Assembly: GCF_006438915.1 (NCBI RefSeq)
Contig: NZ_RCZE01000001.1
Span: 654,658-718,657 of the forward strand
DNA: 64,000 nucleotides
Origin: Pseudomonas arsenicoxydans
GTDB lineage: Bacteria; Pseudomonadota; Gammaproteobacteria; Pseudomonadales; Pseudomonadaceae
Reading direction: 5' to 3'
In this document: in pieces, positions 1 through 8,113 of the stretch
Numbering within the stretch: position 1 is the first letter of the stretch
Layout: each line of letters begins with the position of its first letter
Position numbers and translations under genes: made by a program
Notes under the pieces: generated by a model
Databases searched by the model: none
What the model was told of the DNA's origin: nothing
What the model saw: the letters and a program-made list of their open reading frames with translations, nothing else

Positions 1-1333
1 GGGTTTGCAGGTAGGCAAGGCTGCAATAGCCGGTGCCAAAGTCATCGATCAGCACTTGATGGCCGACATCGCGCAACGCTTGCAGGTTTTCCCTGGCCAC
101 TACCACATCGACCAATCCCCGCTCGGTCACTTCAAAGGCAATCTGTTTGGCCGCGACGCGGTGCAGCGTCAGCAGGCGGGCCATCACTTGGCCGATACGC
201 GGCACCATCACATCGCACGCTGCCAGGTTAACCGAGATGTACAGCTGCGGGTTGGCGCGTAACAGTTGCCCCAGTTGTTCAAGCAGGCGTTGCAGTACGA
301 AATCGGTCATCTGGCGGATCTGGCCAGTGTTTTCCGCCATTGGAATAAACAGGTCGGGGCTGGTCAGCGTGCCATCAGGCCTTCGCCAGCGCAGCAACGC
401 CTCTGCGCCGACACAGTTGCGGCTGTCGAGGTCGAAAATCGGTTGATACAACACCTGCAACTCTCCACGTCGTATGGCGCCATGCAGCTCGGCATCCAGC
501 GACTGGCGCTGGCGAACCAGTAGAAACACCAGAAAGCCGACAATGATGCCTAACACCAGACTGGCGGGAAGCAGCCACCACCAAACCGCGGGCACGTGTA
601 TGCCAGTGCGCGGTGTGATCAATACCAATTGGTATTCCGGGTTGTTGGTCGGCATGCGGTAAATCAAGCGGGTTTGCGTGACTTGCAGTGCGTCGCGGCT
701 TTTGGGGGACCAGGAATCCGTCGGTGGCCAGACCTGTGCGGCACCCAGTACGGGAATGCCGCGACTGCCGTGGTCCAGCACCACCAGCAGACTGCTTCCG
801 GGCGACAGGTCGACCATATCGGTCAAATGCCCGCGCGACGTCGCCACCCGAAAATTGCCCCTCCCGAGCATCAGTGCGGCTCGGTTTTCATCCGGTTCGG
901 TGGTGGTGTTCAGCCAGTAGCTGTAGGTGGGGCCTCGGATGTCGGGCGGGCGCAGTAGCGAAAGTCCTTCCTGGCGAGGACGGTTGGAGCACAGGCGTGA
1001 TGAGTCTGAGTCGATGTAGGCGGCTTCGTAAACGAAGCGGTAATTGAAGCTGACCTGTTGCAAGGTGGCGATCATTTCGGCATCGCAGACTCGAAGCGGC
1101 TGTGCTTCGAGGTCATCGAGGCTTTCGCGCAATTGCCCGAACATCTGCTCCATACGGGCGAGGAAGCGCTCGCCCTGAGCATTCATTTCCTCGCTTTCGT
1201 TCTGTTCAACCTGATGCAACGCCACGAACAGGCTGCCGGCCATCAATAGAGTTGCGCTGAGGGCAGCAGCCAGTATCGCCAGAAACCAGGGGCGATAGAA
1301 CCAGCTACGGAGCGTCTCTCGTGCGGCAGCCAT
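1..1333 (-). CDS. CSS-motif/EAL cyclic-di-GMP phosphodiesterase (3' end cut off by the window)
   Basis: The gene runs off the left edge, so its C-terminus is missing. The visible part starts with an ATG at 1333. It encodes an N-terminal membrane segment (about residues 12-34), a periplasmic sensor region with Cys in LRVCDAEM and in RLCSNRP, a second membrane segment rich in Trp/Leu/Val, and then a cytoplasmic EAL domain. Recognisable EAL pieces are GAEALLRW, the SVNLA stretch, FEVTERGL and the IDDFGTGYCSL loop. The domain architecture matches CSS-motif phosphodiesterases, which degrade c-di-GMP and in E. coli are controlled by periplasmic DsbA/DsbB-dependent disulfide formation. The family call is firm. 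Redox control here is an inference from the cysteines and from the dsbA gene about 4 kb away. Confidence 0.9.
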   Translation of the reverse strand, partial: MAAARETLRSWFYRPWFLAILAAALSATLLMAGSLFVALHQVEQNESEEMNAQGERFLARMEQMFGQLRESLDDLEAQPLRVCDAEMIATLQQVSFNYRFVYEAAYIDSDSSRLCSNRPRQEGLSLLRPPDIRGPTYSYWLNTTTEPDENRAALMLGRGNFRVATSRGHLTDMVDLSPGSSLLVVLDHGSRGIPVLGAAQVWPPTDSWSPKSRDALQVTQTRLIYRMPTNNPEYQLVLITPRTGIHVPAVWWWLLPASLVLGIIVGFLVFLLVRQRQSLDAELHGAIRRGELQVLYQPIFDLDSRNCVGAEALLRWRRPDGTLTSPDLFIPMAENTGQIRQMTDFVLQRLLEQLGQLLRANPQLYISVNLAACDVMVPRIGQVMARLLTLHRVAAKQIAFEVTERGLVDVVVARENLQALRDVGHQVLIDDFGTGYCSLAYLQT

Positions 1334-1408
1334 TATTGATATCCGAAGAATTACCAATGAGTTATAGCTGCTGATTGGGAAAAAGCTCTAACCGTCAGAC
1401 GGGCGCCA

Positions 1409-2188
1409 TTATTTTGTCTGATTCAAGACCTGCAGGATCGCCGCGGATTCAGCATCCGGCGTGCCGTCGAAGCGGGAAGGGCGGAAATGCATCTGAAAAG
1501 CTGCCAGCACATGACGCGTGGCTACGTCCAGCTCACCGGTCTGTGGCGTGGCATAACCCAACCTGGCCAGTTGTCCCTGAAACCAGCTGATGCTCGGCAG
1601 TTGTATGGCGAACTGGGCTTGCTGGCGCGCCACGGCCTGCTCATTGGGCCAGACACCCAGGCCTTCGGCGGCCAGGCGTTTCCAGGGGAACAGCGGACCG
1701 GGATCGAGTTTGCGCAGCGGCGCGATATCGCTATGGCCGATGATGGCGTGGGGATTGATGTTGTAACGTTTACTGATGTCCTTGAGCAGGACGATCAAGG
1801 ATTTAACCTGGTCTTCGCTGTAGGGATACCAGAGGCGCCCGGTGGGGGTGTCTTTGAAGCCGGGGTTGACGATTTCGATACCGATGGAGCTGGAATTCAG
1901 CCAGGTCCGGCCTTGCCATTCGCTTTCGCCCGCGTGCCAGGCGCGATAACTCTCGTCCATCAGCTTAAAGATGGTGGCGCCCTTGTCGTCGCCAATCAGG
2001 TAATGACTGCTCACTTCGCCGTGGGTAAGCAGTTGCAGCGAGCGCTCCAGCGAGGCATTGGTGTAATGCACCACCACGAACTGGATGCGGCTGTCGTAGT
2101 TGGCCGAAGGGTGGCTGGTGTCGATACGCGGGCCGCTGGAACAAGCGGCCAACAGCAGCAGCGACACAATGAGAGCGAAATATTTCAT
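1409..2188 (-). CDS. ampDh2: N-acetylmuramoyl-L-alanine amidase, lipoprotein (AmpDh2/AmiD-like)
   Basis: This is a zinc amidase predicted to cleave the amide bond between MurNAc and the stem peptide in the periplasm. From the ATG at 2188 (259 aa) the protein starts with a lipoprotein signal; the lipobox LAAC puts the lipidated Cys at residue 16. The Amidase_2 fold carries the expected zinc ligands: His41 (VVVHYTN), His152 (GHSDIAP) and Asp162 (LDPG). The last 65 or so residues look like a peptidoglycan-binding domain (QGQLARLGYATPQTGELD). An in-frame upstream ATG at 2221 would push the signal peptide inside the protein, so the later start is preferred. Its position next to a 671-aa GGDEF gene is as I recall for ampDh2 in P. 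aeruginosa, where the enzyme recycles cell-wall fragments outside the cytoplasm. Confidence 0.87.
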   Translation of the reverse strand: MKYFALIVSLLLLAACSSGPRIDTSHPSANYDSRIQFVVVHYTNASLERSLQLLTHGEVSSHYLIGDDKGATIFKLMDESYRAWHAGESEWQGRTWLNSSSIGIEIVNPGFKDTPTGRLWYPYSEDQVKSLIVLLKDISKRYNINPHAIIGHSDIAPLRKLDPGPLFPWKRLAAEGLGVWPNEQAVARQQAQFAIQLPSISWFQGQLARLGYATPQTGELDVATRHVLAAFQMHFRPSRFDGTPDAESAAILQVLNQTK

Positions 2189-2290
2189 GGCAGGAGGCGT
2201 ACACGCAAGACAGTAATGCAACAGTGTAACGTACTGCCTTGCGTGCCGACGGCAAAAGCCCGGTTTTAAAAAAAATGGAACAACTGGCCG

Positions 2291-4306
2291 TCAGCCAGCT
2301 TCCACTCGATTGCGTCCGGCATTTTTGGCGCGATATAGCGCCTGATCGGCTCTTTTCAGCGCAATATCACTATGTTCACCGGGCTTTAAGGCCGTAAGGC
2401 CTATGGAAATAGTGATGGTGACCCGCTCGCCTTTGAAGTGGAAAGGACAGGCCTCGATCGCGGCGCGCAAGTTTTCCAACAGTTTTGCACCCACTGCCAG
2501 CACCGTGCCGGGCATCAGGAGCACAAATTCCTCACCGCCAAACCGCGCGATGAAATCTGTACCGCGCAGGCGCTTGCGCAACACGTTGGCGATGATTTTC
2601 AGCACCTTGTCGCCCGCCAGATGGCCGTAGTTGTCGTTGATGCTTTTAAAGTGATCGAGATCCAGCATGGCCAGCAGCAGGGTATTGCCGTGCCGCTGCC
2701 ATTGATCGATCTCGTGGTCCAGGCGTTCGCTCCAGGCGGCGCGATTGGGCAGTCCGGTGAGTGGATCGATAAGGGCTTTCTGGCGTTGTTCTTCAAGGTG
2801 CTCACGGTAGCCCTGCGCTTCCTGTTCCATGTGCGCAACCCGTTCGGCCAGACTGTGCAGGCGCGTCGCCACTTCCTGTTCGCGCTCATCGCGCTGCTTC
2901 TGGTGCTGATCCATGGTGCCAAGCAGGCCTTCAAGATGGTTCTCCAGGACGAGCTTCAGGTCGTCCAGGTCCGCTGCTTCCTGCATGCTGCTTTGCAGGC
3001 CGTCGACCTGTTCGCGGATCTGCGTGTCCATCTGGCGCGCAGCAGAACGGCTGTCGGCGTGGCCTTCGCTGGCCGCCTGTAAATTACTTTGGAAGGACTC
3101 CAGGCGTTCATTGAGTTGCTGTAGATAGACTTCGAATTCGTGCTGACCGCTGTCATTGATCGCCAGCATCAAGGTCGCCAGATCGTCGAGGATCGGGATC
3201 AATTCGTACCAGTTAAGGCCATGTTGAAGGCGATCGCGCATCGCCTCAGCTTGCGGACGGTGGCGTTCCGGTAACGTCAGATCGTCGAGCAGGCCCAGTA
3301 GGGTGTCTTCGATGTGCTTGGCGACGGAGCTATAGGACGGCTCCGGTGAATCGGGCAAGGCGTAGAAGATGTCCTCGTGTTCGTTTTGGTCCGGATCAAT
3401 CGTTGTCGCTGTCCGGGTCAGTTCATCAGGATTGATGGCTGGTTGAACCTGATTGGCTGGCGCAGGGAGGGGAAGGGCGGGCGCTTCGAGCAGTTCACTG
3501 TTCGAAGGTGTTGGTGATTCTGGTGCGGGCGCGATGTCGGGGTGAAGTACGGGTGGGACAAACGCGACCACCTCCGCAGAGGGCTGCGGTGCGCGAGTCT
3601 CTTGAGGTTCCGGAGTAGCAACGGTGGAATGGAGGTTGCGCGCCGCTGGCGGTGCGACTGGCGGCAGATCCTCCTCCTCATCTGCGTCATCGGCGTGCGC
3701 CATCTCGACAACCCGTTCCACAGCCTGCGCAGCCGATGCGTGAACGACAGGAGCGACGACCTGCGGCACTCCCTCATCCGCTTCGTGGCTACCGAACAGT
3801 CTCTGCAGAAAACCGGGCCGCTCAGGTTCGGCGGGGGTCTCCAGTTGCCTCAAGGCTTTGCCTTGCAGGCCACTCAGTTCGCTGAGCAGAAGCGGAATTT
3901 CACGGGCCTGACTGACTCGTCCATCGAGCTTTTTGGCAAAGCTCTTGAGCGGCCGGCTGACTTCCCGAGGCAGCGGCAACGATTGCAGTTGCGCGACCAG
4001 CGCAGTCAGTGCGGCGCTGGTCTGGTTGATTCGGGTTTCCCGGCGTTGCTCGGAATCAAGCACGGCTTTTTCGAGTCGCGGTAGCAGGGCCGCCAAGCCG
4101 GCGTCCATGTCATCGGTGCGCACGACCTCGCGCATCTCTTTCATGCATTGGTCGACAGCGCGGTCTGTGCCCTCCGCCGCCAGCGTGCTGCGCACCAGCC
4201 CACGACGCAGCAGGTCGAGCCTGGCATCCCAGCGACGCTCAAGCTTTTCCTGTTGTTCGATGCTTTTGAGGTATTTCTCTTTCCAGCGCTCTGTTTCGTC
4301 GCTCAT
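2291..4306 (-). CDS. dgcH: diguanylate cyclase (GGDEF), DgcH-like
   Basis: The protein has 671 aa and no obvious membrane segment. The first 160 residues are charged and helical, followed by a long Pro/Glu/Ala-rich linker (about 170-320), a helical/coiled-coil region (about 320-500) and a C-terminal GGDEF domain beginning LIDPLTGLPNRAAW. The active-site signature is GGEEF at residues 590-594. An inhibitory I-site, RGTD, sits five residues upstream, so product feedback is expected. It should make c-di-GMP from two GTP. Length and position beside the amidase match P. aeruginosa DgcH as I recall it. Its ATG overlaps the stop codon of the upstream EEP gene (ATGA), which suggests translational coupling. 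Confidence 0.88.
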   Translation of the reverse strand: MSDETERWKEKYLKSIEQQEKLERRWDARLDLLRRGLVRSTLAAEGTDRAVDQCMKEMREVVRTDDMDAGLAALLPRLEKAVLDSEQRRETRINQTSAALTALVAQLQSLPLPREVSRPLKSFAKKLDGRVSQAREIPLLLSELSGLQGKALRQLETPAEPERPGFLQRLFGSHEADEGVPQVVAPVVHASAAQAVERVVEMAHADDADEEEDLPPVAPPAARNLHSTVATPEPQETRAPQPSAEVVAFVPPVLHPDIAPAPESPTPSNSELLEAPALPLPAPANQVQPAINPDELTRTATTIDPDQNEHEDIFYALPDSPEPSYSSVAKHIEDTLLGLLDDLTLPERHRPQAEAMRDRLQHGLNWYELIPILDDLATLMLAINDSGQHEFEVYLQQLNERLESFQSNLQAASEGHADSRSAARQMDTQIREQVDGLQSSMQEAADLDDLKLVLENHLEGLLGTMDQHQKQRDEREQEVATRLHSLAERVAHMEQEAQGYREHLEEQRQKALIDPLTGLPNRAAWSERLDHEIDQWQRHGNTLLLAMLDLDHFKSINDNYGHLAGDKVLKIIANVLRKRLRGTDFIARFGGEEFVLLMPGTVLAVGAKLLENLRAAIEACPFHFKGERVTITISIGLTALKPGEHSDIALKRADQALYRAKNAGRNRVEAG

Positions 4307-5181
4307 TCATGGGATCCGCGAAGGGCAGGACTCAACGCGGGCAATGCATCAGCCGTGAGCGAACCCGGCAGACGAATCTCTACCGCGACCGGCAGGTGAT
4401 CGGAAATGGGCTGTGCCAGCACTTCGACCTTTTCGAGGGTCAGTGTCGGGCTCAGCAGAATGTGGTCCAGGCAGCGTTGCGGGCGCCAGCTGGGAAAGGT
4501 CGCTTCCAGTTGCGGCGCGAGCAGGCCGAGGTCACGCAACGGGGAGTTTTGCAGCAAGTCACTGGCATGGGTGTTCATGTCGCCCATCAGCACCTGGTGT
4601 TTATAGCCGCCGATCAACTCACGGATGTAGGCCAGTTGCAGGCTGCGCACGCGAGCGCCCAGCGCCAGATGCATCATGACCACCACCAGCGCCTCCGGAC
4701 CCTCGCCAAAGCGCACCAGGATAGCCCCGCGACCCTTGGGTCCCGGCAGCGGGTGATCTTCAATCGCCCACGGGCGCAAGCGGCTGAGCACACCATTGCT
4801 GTGCTGGCCGAGTCGTCCGAGGTTGCGGTTGAGTTGTTGATACCAGTAGGGGAAGGCACCGAGCTGCGCCAGGTGCTCGACTTGATTGACGTAGCCTGAG
4901 CGCAGGCTGCCGCCATCGGCTTCTTGCAGGGCGACCAGGTCGAAGTCGCCCAGCAGGTTGCCGATTTTTTGCAAATTGTCGGCACGCCCGGTGTGCGGCA
5001 ACAGGTGTTGCCAGCCCCGGGTCAGGTAGTGCCGATACCGCTCGGTACTGATACCGACCTGAATATTAAAACTGAGCAAGCGCAGACGACTGTCTGCCGG
5101 CAGGCCCGTGGACTTCAGGTGATGTTCGTTGACCCGTGGATCATGCAGGCCAACAACGCGTTCAGTTCCCCAGCGGCGCAT
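4303..5181 (-). CDS. endonuclease/exonuclease/phosphatase (EEP) family protein
   Basis: From the ATG at 5181 the protein has 292 aa. An open frame continues upstream but runs into dsbA, so that extension is rejected. EEP/DNase I-fold motifs appear in order: LLSFNIQVG, QEADGG (metal-binding Glu), MMHLALGARVR, MGDMNTHASD (catalytic Asp/Asn), LDHILLS and a C-terminal SDHLPVAVEI. All metal and catalytic positions appear intact, so it is probably an active Mg-dependent hydrolase. The substrate (DNA, phospholipid or phosphoester) cannot be read from sequence. There is no signal peptide. It lies 13 bp after dsbA on the same strand and overlaps the diguanylate cyclase gene by 4 bp. Confidence 0.85.
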   Translation of the reverse strand: MRRWGTERVVGLHDPRVNEHHLKSTGLPADSRLRLLSFNIQVGISTERYRHYLTRGWQHLLPHTGRADNLQKIGNLLGDFDLVALQEADGGSLRSGYVNQVEHLAQLGAFPYWYQQLNRNLGRLGQHSNGVLSRLRPWAIEDHPLPGPKGRGAILVRFGEGPEALVVVMMHLALGARVRSLQLAYIRELIGGYKHQVLMGDMNTHASDLLQNSPLRDLGLLAPQLEATFPSWRPQRCLDHILLSPTLTLEKVEVLAQPISDHLPVAVEIRLPGSLTADALPALSPALRGSHE

Positions 5182-5194
5182 GGCAGTGCTTCGC

Positions 5195-5836
5195 TTAGTT
5201 GGCGGCAGCCTTGTTAGCCGCTCGCTCTTTGTCGACCAGTTTATCGGCCAGTTGCAGGGCTTGCTCGGCACCGCCGGCAGAACCCACGTCAAAACGATAC
5301 TTGCCGTTGACGATCATGGTTGGTACGCCAGAAATTTCATACTTCTTGGCCAGCTCTTTGGCCTGGACGATTTTGCCCTTGATGGCGAAGGAGTTGAAGG
5401 TGGCCAGGAACTTGTCCTTGTCGACGCCCTGAGTGGCTAGGAACTCTGCCATTTCTTCTGGAGTGACCAGCTTCTTGTGTTCTTTCTGGATTGCTTCGAA
5501 CACCGCGGCGTGAACCTTGTGCTCGACACCCATGGCTTCCAGGGTCAGGAACATCTGGCCGTGTGCGTCCCAAGGGCCGCCGAACATGGCCGGAATGCGG
5601 ACGAAGTTGACGTCGGAAGGCAGCTTCTCGACCCATGGATTGATCACTGGCTCAAAAGCGTAGCAATGCGGGCAGCCATACCAGAATAGCTCCACGACTT
5701 CGATCTTGCCAGGCACGGCAACCGGAACCGGATTGGTCAGTTCGACATAAGGGGCGGCGGGTGCTTCGGCGGCTTGGGCAGTCATGCCGAACAGGCTGGC
5801 AGCGACGAGTGCGGCGCTGATGATCAGATTACGCAT
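5195..5836 (-). CDS. dsbA: periplasmic thiol:disulfide interchange protein DsbA
   Basis: This is the thioredoxin-fold oxidase that introduces disulfides into exported proteins. The 213-aa precursor has a signal peptide ending near QAA (residues 20-22), the active-site CPHC with Cys55 and Cys58 in FWYGCPHCYAF, and the cis-Pro loop SGVPTMIVNG. The neighbouring cytochromes c4 and c5 also depend on periplasmic cysteine chemistry. The gene follows a bidirectional hairpin that separates it from cytochrome c4, so it probably has its own promoter in 5837-5930. A good RBS (GGAG) lies just upstream of the ATG at 5836. Confidence 0.95.
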   Translation of the reverse strand: MRNLIISAALVAASLFGMTAQAAEAPAAPYVELTNPVPVAVPGKIEVVELFWYGCPHCYAFEPVINPWVEKLPSDVNFVRIPAMFGGPWDAHGQMFLTLEAMGVEHKVHAAVFEAIQKEHKKLVTPEEMAEFLATQGVDKDKFLATFNSFAIKGKIVQAKELAKKYEISGVPTMIVNGKYRFDVGSAGGAEQALQLADKLVDKERAANKAAAN

Positions 5837-5930
5837 GCTTTACTCCTGGACAATTTTGGTCGCCTCGCGCGACCTGTTTTAAGACAGGTCCTGGCGGGCT
5901 TGAGTTCTGTAGTGTAACGGCAGCGGCCAC

Positions 5931-5960
5931 AAAAAAGGGCGGCCAAAGCCACCCTTTTTA
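5931..5960. terminator. bidirectional rho-independent terminator between cytochrome c4 and dsbA
   Basis: A run of A, the stem GGGCGGC/GCCACCC with one mismatch around a CAAA loop, and a run of T can work in both directions. On the minus strand it would end cytochrome c4 transcripts before dsbA. Confidence 0.7.
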
Positions 5961-6036
5961 TACTTGCTGCGACGGATTAATCGAGCGTTAACGTTGCAGG
6001 AGATGTTCATCGCACGCAACGCTCGATCAACCGGCC

Positions 6037-6648
6037 TTAGTGCAGGCCTTGAATGTAGCTGGACACGGCGGCGATATCTTCGTCGCTCAGTCGTTTGGCG
6101 ATGGTCTGCATGGTTTTGGCATCGCCATCGTTGGTGCGTCCGCCTTCTTCCTTGCGGAAATCGGTCAGCTGCTTGGCGACGTATTGAGCGTGCTGGCCAC
6201 CCAGGTGCGGGAAGCCGGCAGCGACGTTGCCTGCGCCGTTTGGCGAGTGGCAACCGGTGCAGGCTGGCAAGCCTTTGGCCAGGTCGCCGCCACGGAACAG
6301 TGCTTCACCGCGAGCCACGATTTTAGGGTCGGCGGCGCCAACACTGCCGTTCTGCTTGGCGAAATAGGCTGCGATATCAGCCAGGTCCTGGTCGCTCAGG
6401 TTGGTCAGCAGGCCGGTCATTTCCAGAACGGTGCGCTTGCCCGACTTGATGTCGTGCAATTGCTTGGTCAGGTAGCGTTCACCCTGACCCGCCAGTTTCG
6501 GAAAGTTAGGCGCCATGCTATTGCCATCCGGGCCATGACAGGCGCCACATACTGCGGCTTTCGCCTGACCAGCAGTCGCATCACCTGCAGCATGGGCAAT
6601 GCCGGAGATCCCCACGGTCAACAGCAGACTCACGATCAATTTGTTCAT
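6037..6648 (-). CDS. cc4: cytochrome c4, diheme
   Basis: This periplasmic diheme electron carrier has 203 aa. A signal peptide ends at AHA (residue 20). There are two heme c motifs, CGACH (Cys34, Cys37, His38) and CTGCH (Cys130, Cys133, His134), one in each of two homologous halves. Distal Met candidates are in MAPNFP and in the second half. Length and duplication fit cytochrome c4, which donates electrons to terminal oxidases (cbb3-type in related bacteria). It lies 46 bp downstream of the monoheme cytochrome gene on the same strand, so the two are probably co-transcribed. Confidence 0.94.
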   Translation of the reverse strand: MNKLIVSLLLTVGISGIAHAAGDATAGQAKAAVCGACHGPDGNSMAPNFPKLAGQGERYLTKQLHDIKSGKRTVLEMTGLLTNLSDQDLADIAAYFAKQNGSVGAADPKIVARGEALFRGGDLAKGLPACTGCHSPNGAGNVAAGFPHLGGQHAQYVAKQLTDFRKEEGGRTNDGDAKTMQTIAKRLSDEDIAAVSSYIQGLH

Positions 6649-6694
6649 CAGCTAATCCAACTACGGCTAAGGGTTAAAGAGTTATGGACCGGGA

Positions 6695-6985
6695 TCACTC
6701 GCTCATCCAGTGGATGATGGCCTGGTAATCCTCGGCACTGCAGTCCATGCACAAACCACGCGGCGGCATCGCCTTGAAACCCTGGGTCACGTGTTGCACC
6801 AGCGTCTCCATACCTTTCGCCAACCTCGGCGTCCAGGCTTCCTGATCGCCCTTTTGAGGCGCCGAGGGTAGTTGGCCGGAATGACAGGCACCACAAACAC
6901 GGTTGTACACAGCTTCCGGATCCTGTGTAGCCTGAGCGCTGTAAAGCGGTATCAAGACACCGGCAGCTAGCAGCCATTTCGTCAT
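6695..6985 (-). CDS. cytochrome c5-like monoheme cytochrome
   Basis: The 96-aa precursor has a signal peptide (MTKWLLAAGVLIPLYSAQA), one heme motif CGACH, a Met candidate in FKAMPPRG and an extra CMDC pair near the C-terminus. That pair is the disulfide typical of cytochrome c5. It is a soluble periplasmic electron carrier, first in the transcript with cytochrome c4 and divergent from engB. The RBS AAAAGG precedes the ATG at 6985. Confidence 0.9.
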   Translation of the reverse strand: MTKWLLAAGVLIPLYSAQATQDPEAVYNRVCGACHSGQLPSAPQKGDQEAWTPRLAKGMETLVQHVTQGFKAMPPRGLCMDCSAEDYQAIIHWMSE

Positions 6986-7176
6986 AAAACGACCTTTTCA
7001 GGGTTGAGAGCGTTCTGCGTTCTAATGCGCAATCAAGGTCAATCGCTCTCGTGAACTTCATCCTACGCTGGGACAAAGCGCACACAAAATCTGCGGCATT
7101 ATATACTGGCGTCACTGAAACGGAAACGACACCGCTTGCCGCGTCCATTCCCGGCGCCGCCCACATCGGAAATCCC

Positions 7177-7818
7177 ATGCAACTCAAGAATCCCATCCTC
7201 GGCCTGTGCCAACAGTCCACCTTCATGCTCAGCGCTGCCAAAGTCGACCAATGCCCGGACGATGAAGGCTTTGAAGTGGCCTTCGCGGGCCGTTCCAACG
7301 CCGGCAAGTCCAGTGCGCTGAACACCCTGACGCACGCCAGTCTTGCGCGAACCTCGAAAACCCCGGGGCGCACGCAGCTCTTGAACTTCTTCAAGCTAGA
7401 CGATGATCGTCGTCTGGTCGACCTTCCGGGGTACGGTTACGCAAAAGTTCCTATTCCGTTGAAGCTGCACTGGCAGCGTCACCTGGAAGCGTACCTGGGC
7501 GGCCGCGAGAGTTTGAAAGGTCTGATCTTGATGATGGACATTCGTCATCCAATGACCGACTTCGACCTGTTGATGCTCGATTGGGCCGTCGCCGCCGGCA
7601 TGCCGATGCATATTTTGCTGACCAAAGCCGACAAGTTGACGTACGGCGCAGCGAAAAACGTCCTGCTCAAGGTTCAGGCCGATATCCGCAAGGGTTGGGG
7701 GGATGCGGTCAGTATCCAGTTGTTTTCGGCGCCAAAACGCCTGGGTCTGGAAGACGCCTACACTGTACTGGCGGGCTGGATGGAGTTGGCGGACAAGGGT
7801 TCCGAGGCTGCCGAGTAA
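7177..7818 (+). CDS. engB: ribosome biogenesis GTPase EngB/YsxC (YihA)
   Basis: This is a TRAFAC GTPase needed for 50S subunit assembly. From the ATG at 7177 the protein is 213 aa, the normal family length. The open frame extends upstream to 7051, but that extension lacks similarity to the family and contains the promoter region. GTPase motifs: G1 GRSNAGKSS (residues 38-46), G3 DLPGYG (from 82), G4 TKAD (149-152) and a G5-like FSAPK. It is divergent from the cytochrome c5/c4 pair. A promoter-like TATATACT occurs around 7101. Confidence 0.94.
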   Translation: MQLKNPILGLCQQSTFMLSAAKVDQCPDDEGFEVAFAGRSNAGKSSALNTLTHASLARTSKTPGRTQLLNFFKLDDDRRLVDLPGYGYAKVPIPLKLHWQRHLEAYLGGRESLKGLILMMDIRHPMTDFDLLMLDWAVAAGMPMHILLTKADKLTYGAAKNVLLKVQADIRKGWGDAVSIQLFSAPKRLGLEDAYTVLAGWMELADKGSEAAE

Positions 7819-7841
7819 GCGTTGAGGCAAATCGCGGGCAA

Positions 7842-7981
7842 AAAAAACCCCGGACTTCTATGGGGAGGGGGAAGTTCCGGGGTCCAAGTTCCGGACCGCT
7901 AGGGCGGGGTCCAGATATCTGCCAACACTTAACACAACATAGGAGCATCGAAGGGCTTCACCAGCCATTCAGTAACTCTGA
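7842..7981 (-). ncRNA. ersA: probable small RNA ErsA (polA-engB intergenic sRNA)
   Basis: The gap between convergent engB and polA contains, on the minus strand, a promoter-like box and then about 140 nt ending in a strong terminator. The terminator stem is CCCCGGA plus CTTC, pairing with GAAG plus TCCGGGG across one bulged A. It has a C-rich loop (CCCCUCCCC) and eight U. A second short hairpin (GGACCCCGC...GCGGTCC) precedes it. P. aeruginosa ErsA, an Hfq-dependent and AlgU-controlled sRNA of about 132 nt, occupies this same polA-engB position. The C-rich loop would suit base-pairing with Shine-Dalgarno sequences. The transcript start is an estimate. Confidence 0.72.
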
Positions 7982-7986
7982 GGGCG

Positions 7987-8014
7987 GTTGACGAGATTAG
8001 TTCCTGAGAAGTTC
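7987..8014 (-). promoter_or_regulatory. candidate AlgU (sigma-22/RpoE-type) promoter of the sRNA
   Basis: On the minus strand GAACTT (8014-8009) is followed after 17 bp by TCAAC (7991-7987). This resembles the AlgU consensus GAACTT-N16/17-TCtgA. The predicted start lies near 7981. Confidence 0.55.
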
Positions 8015-8113
8015 CAAATCCATTTGGAATAATCCTCTGTACCTTTCGAAATATGAGCGCATCAACCTTCTGCCGCGGCACTATGCCGCAGCAGAAACGC
8101 CTGTTCAGACGGC

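Noticed and set aside
8068..8092. GC-rich inverted repeat after the polA stop
   Set aside because: It has no U tract and lies upstream of the sRNA promoter. It could be part of polA 3' processing, but nothing supports a specific call.
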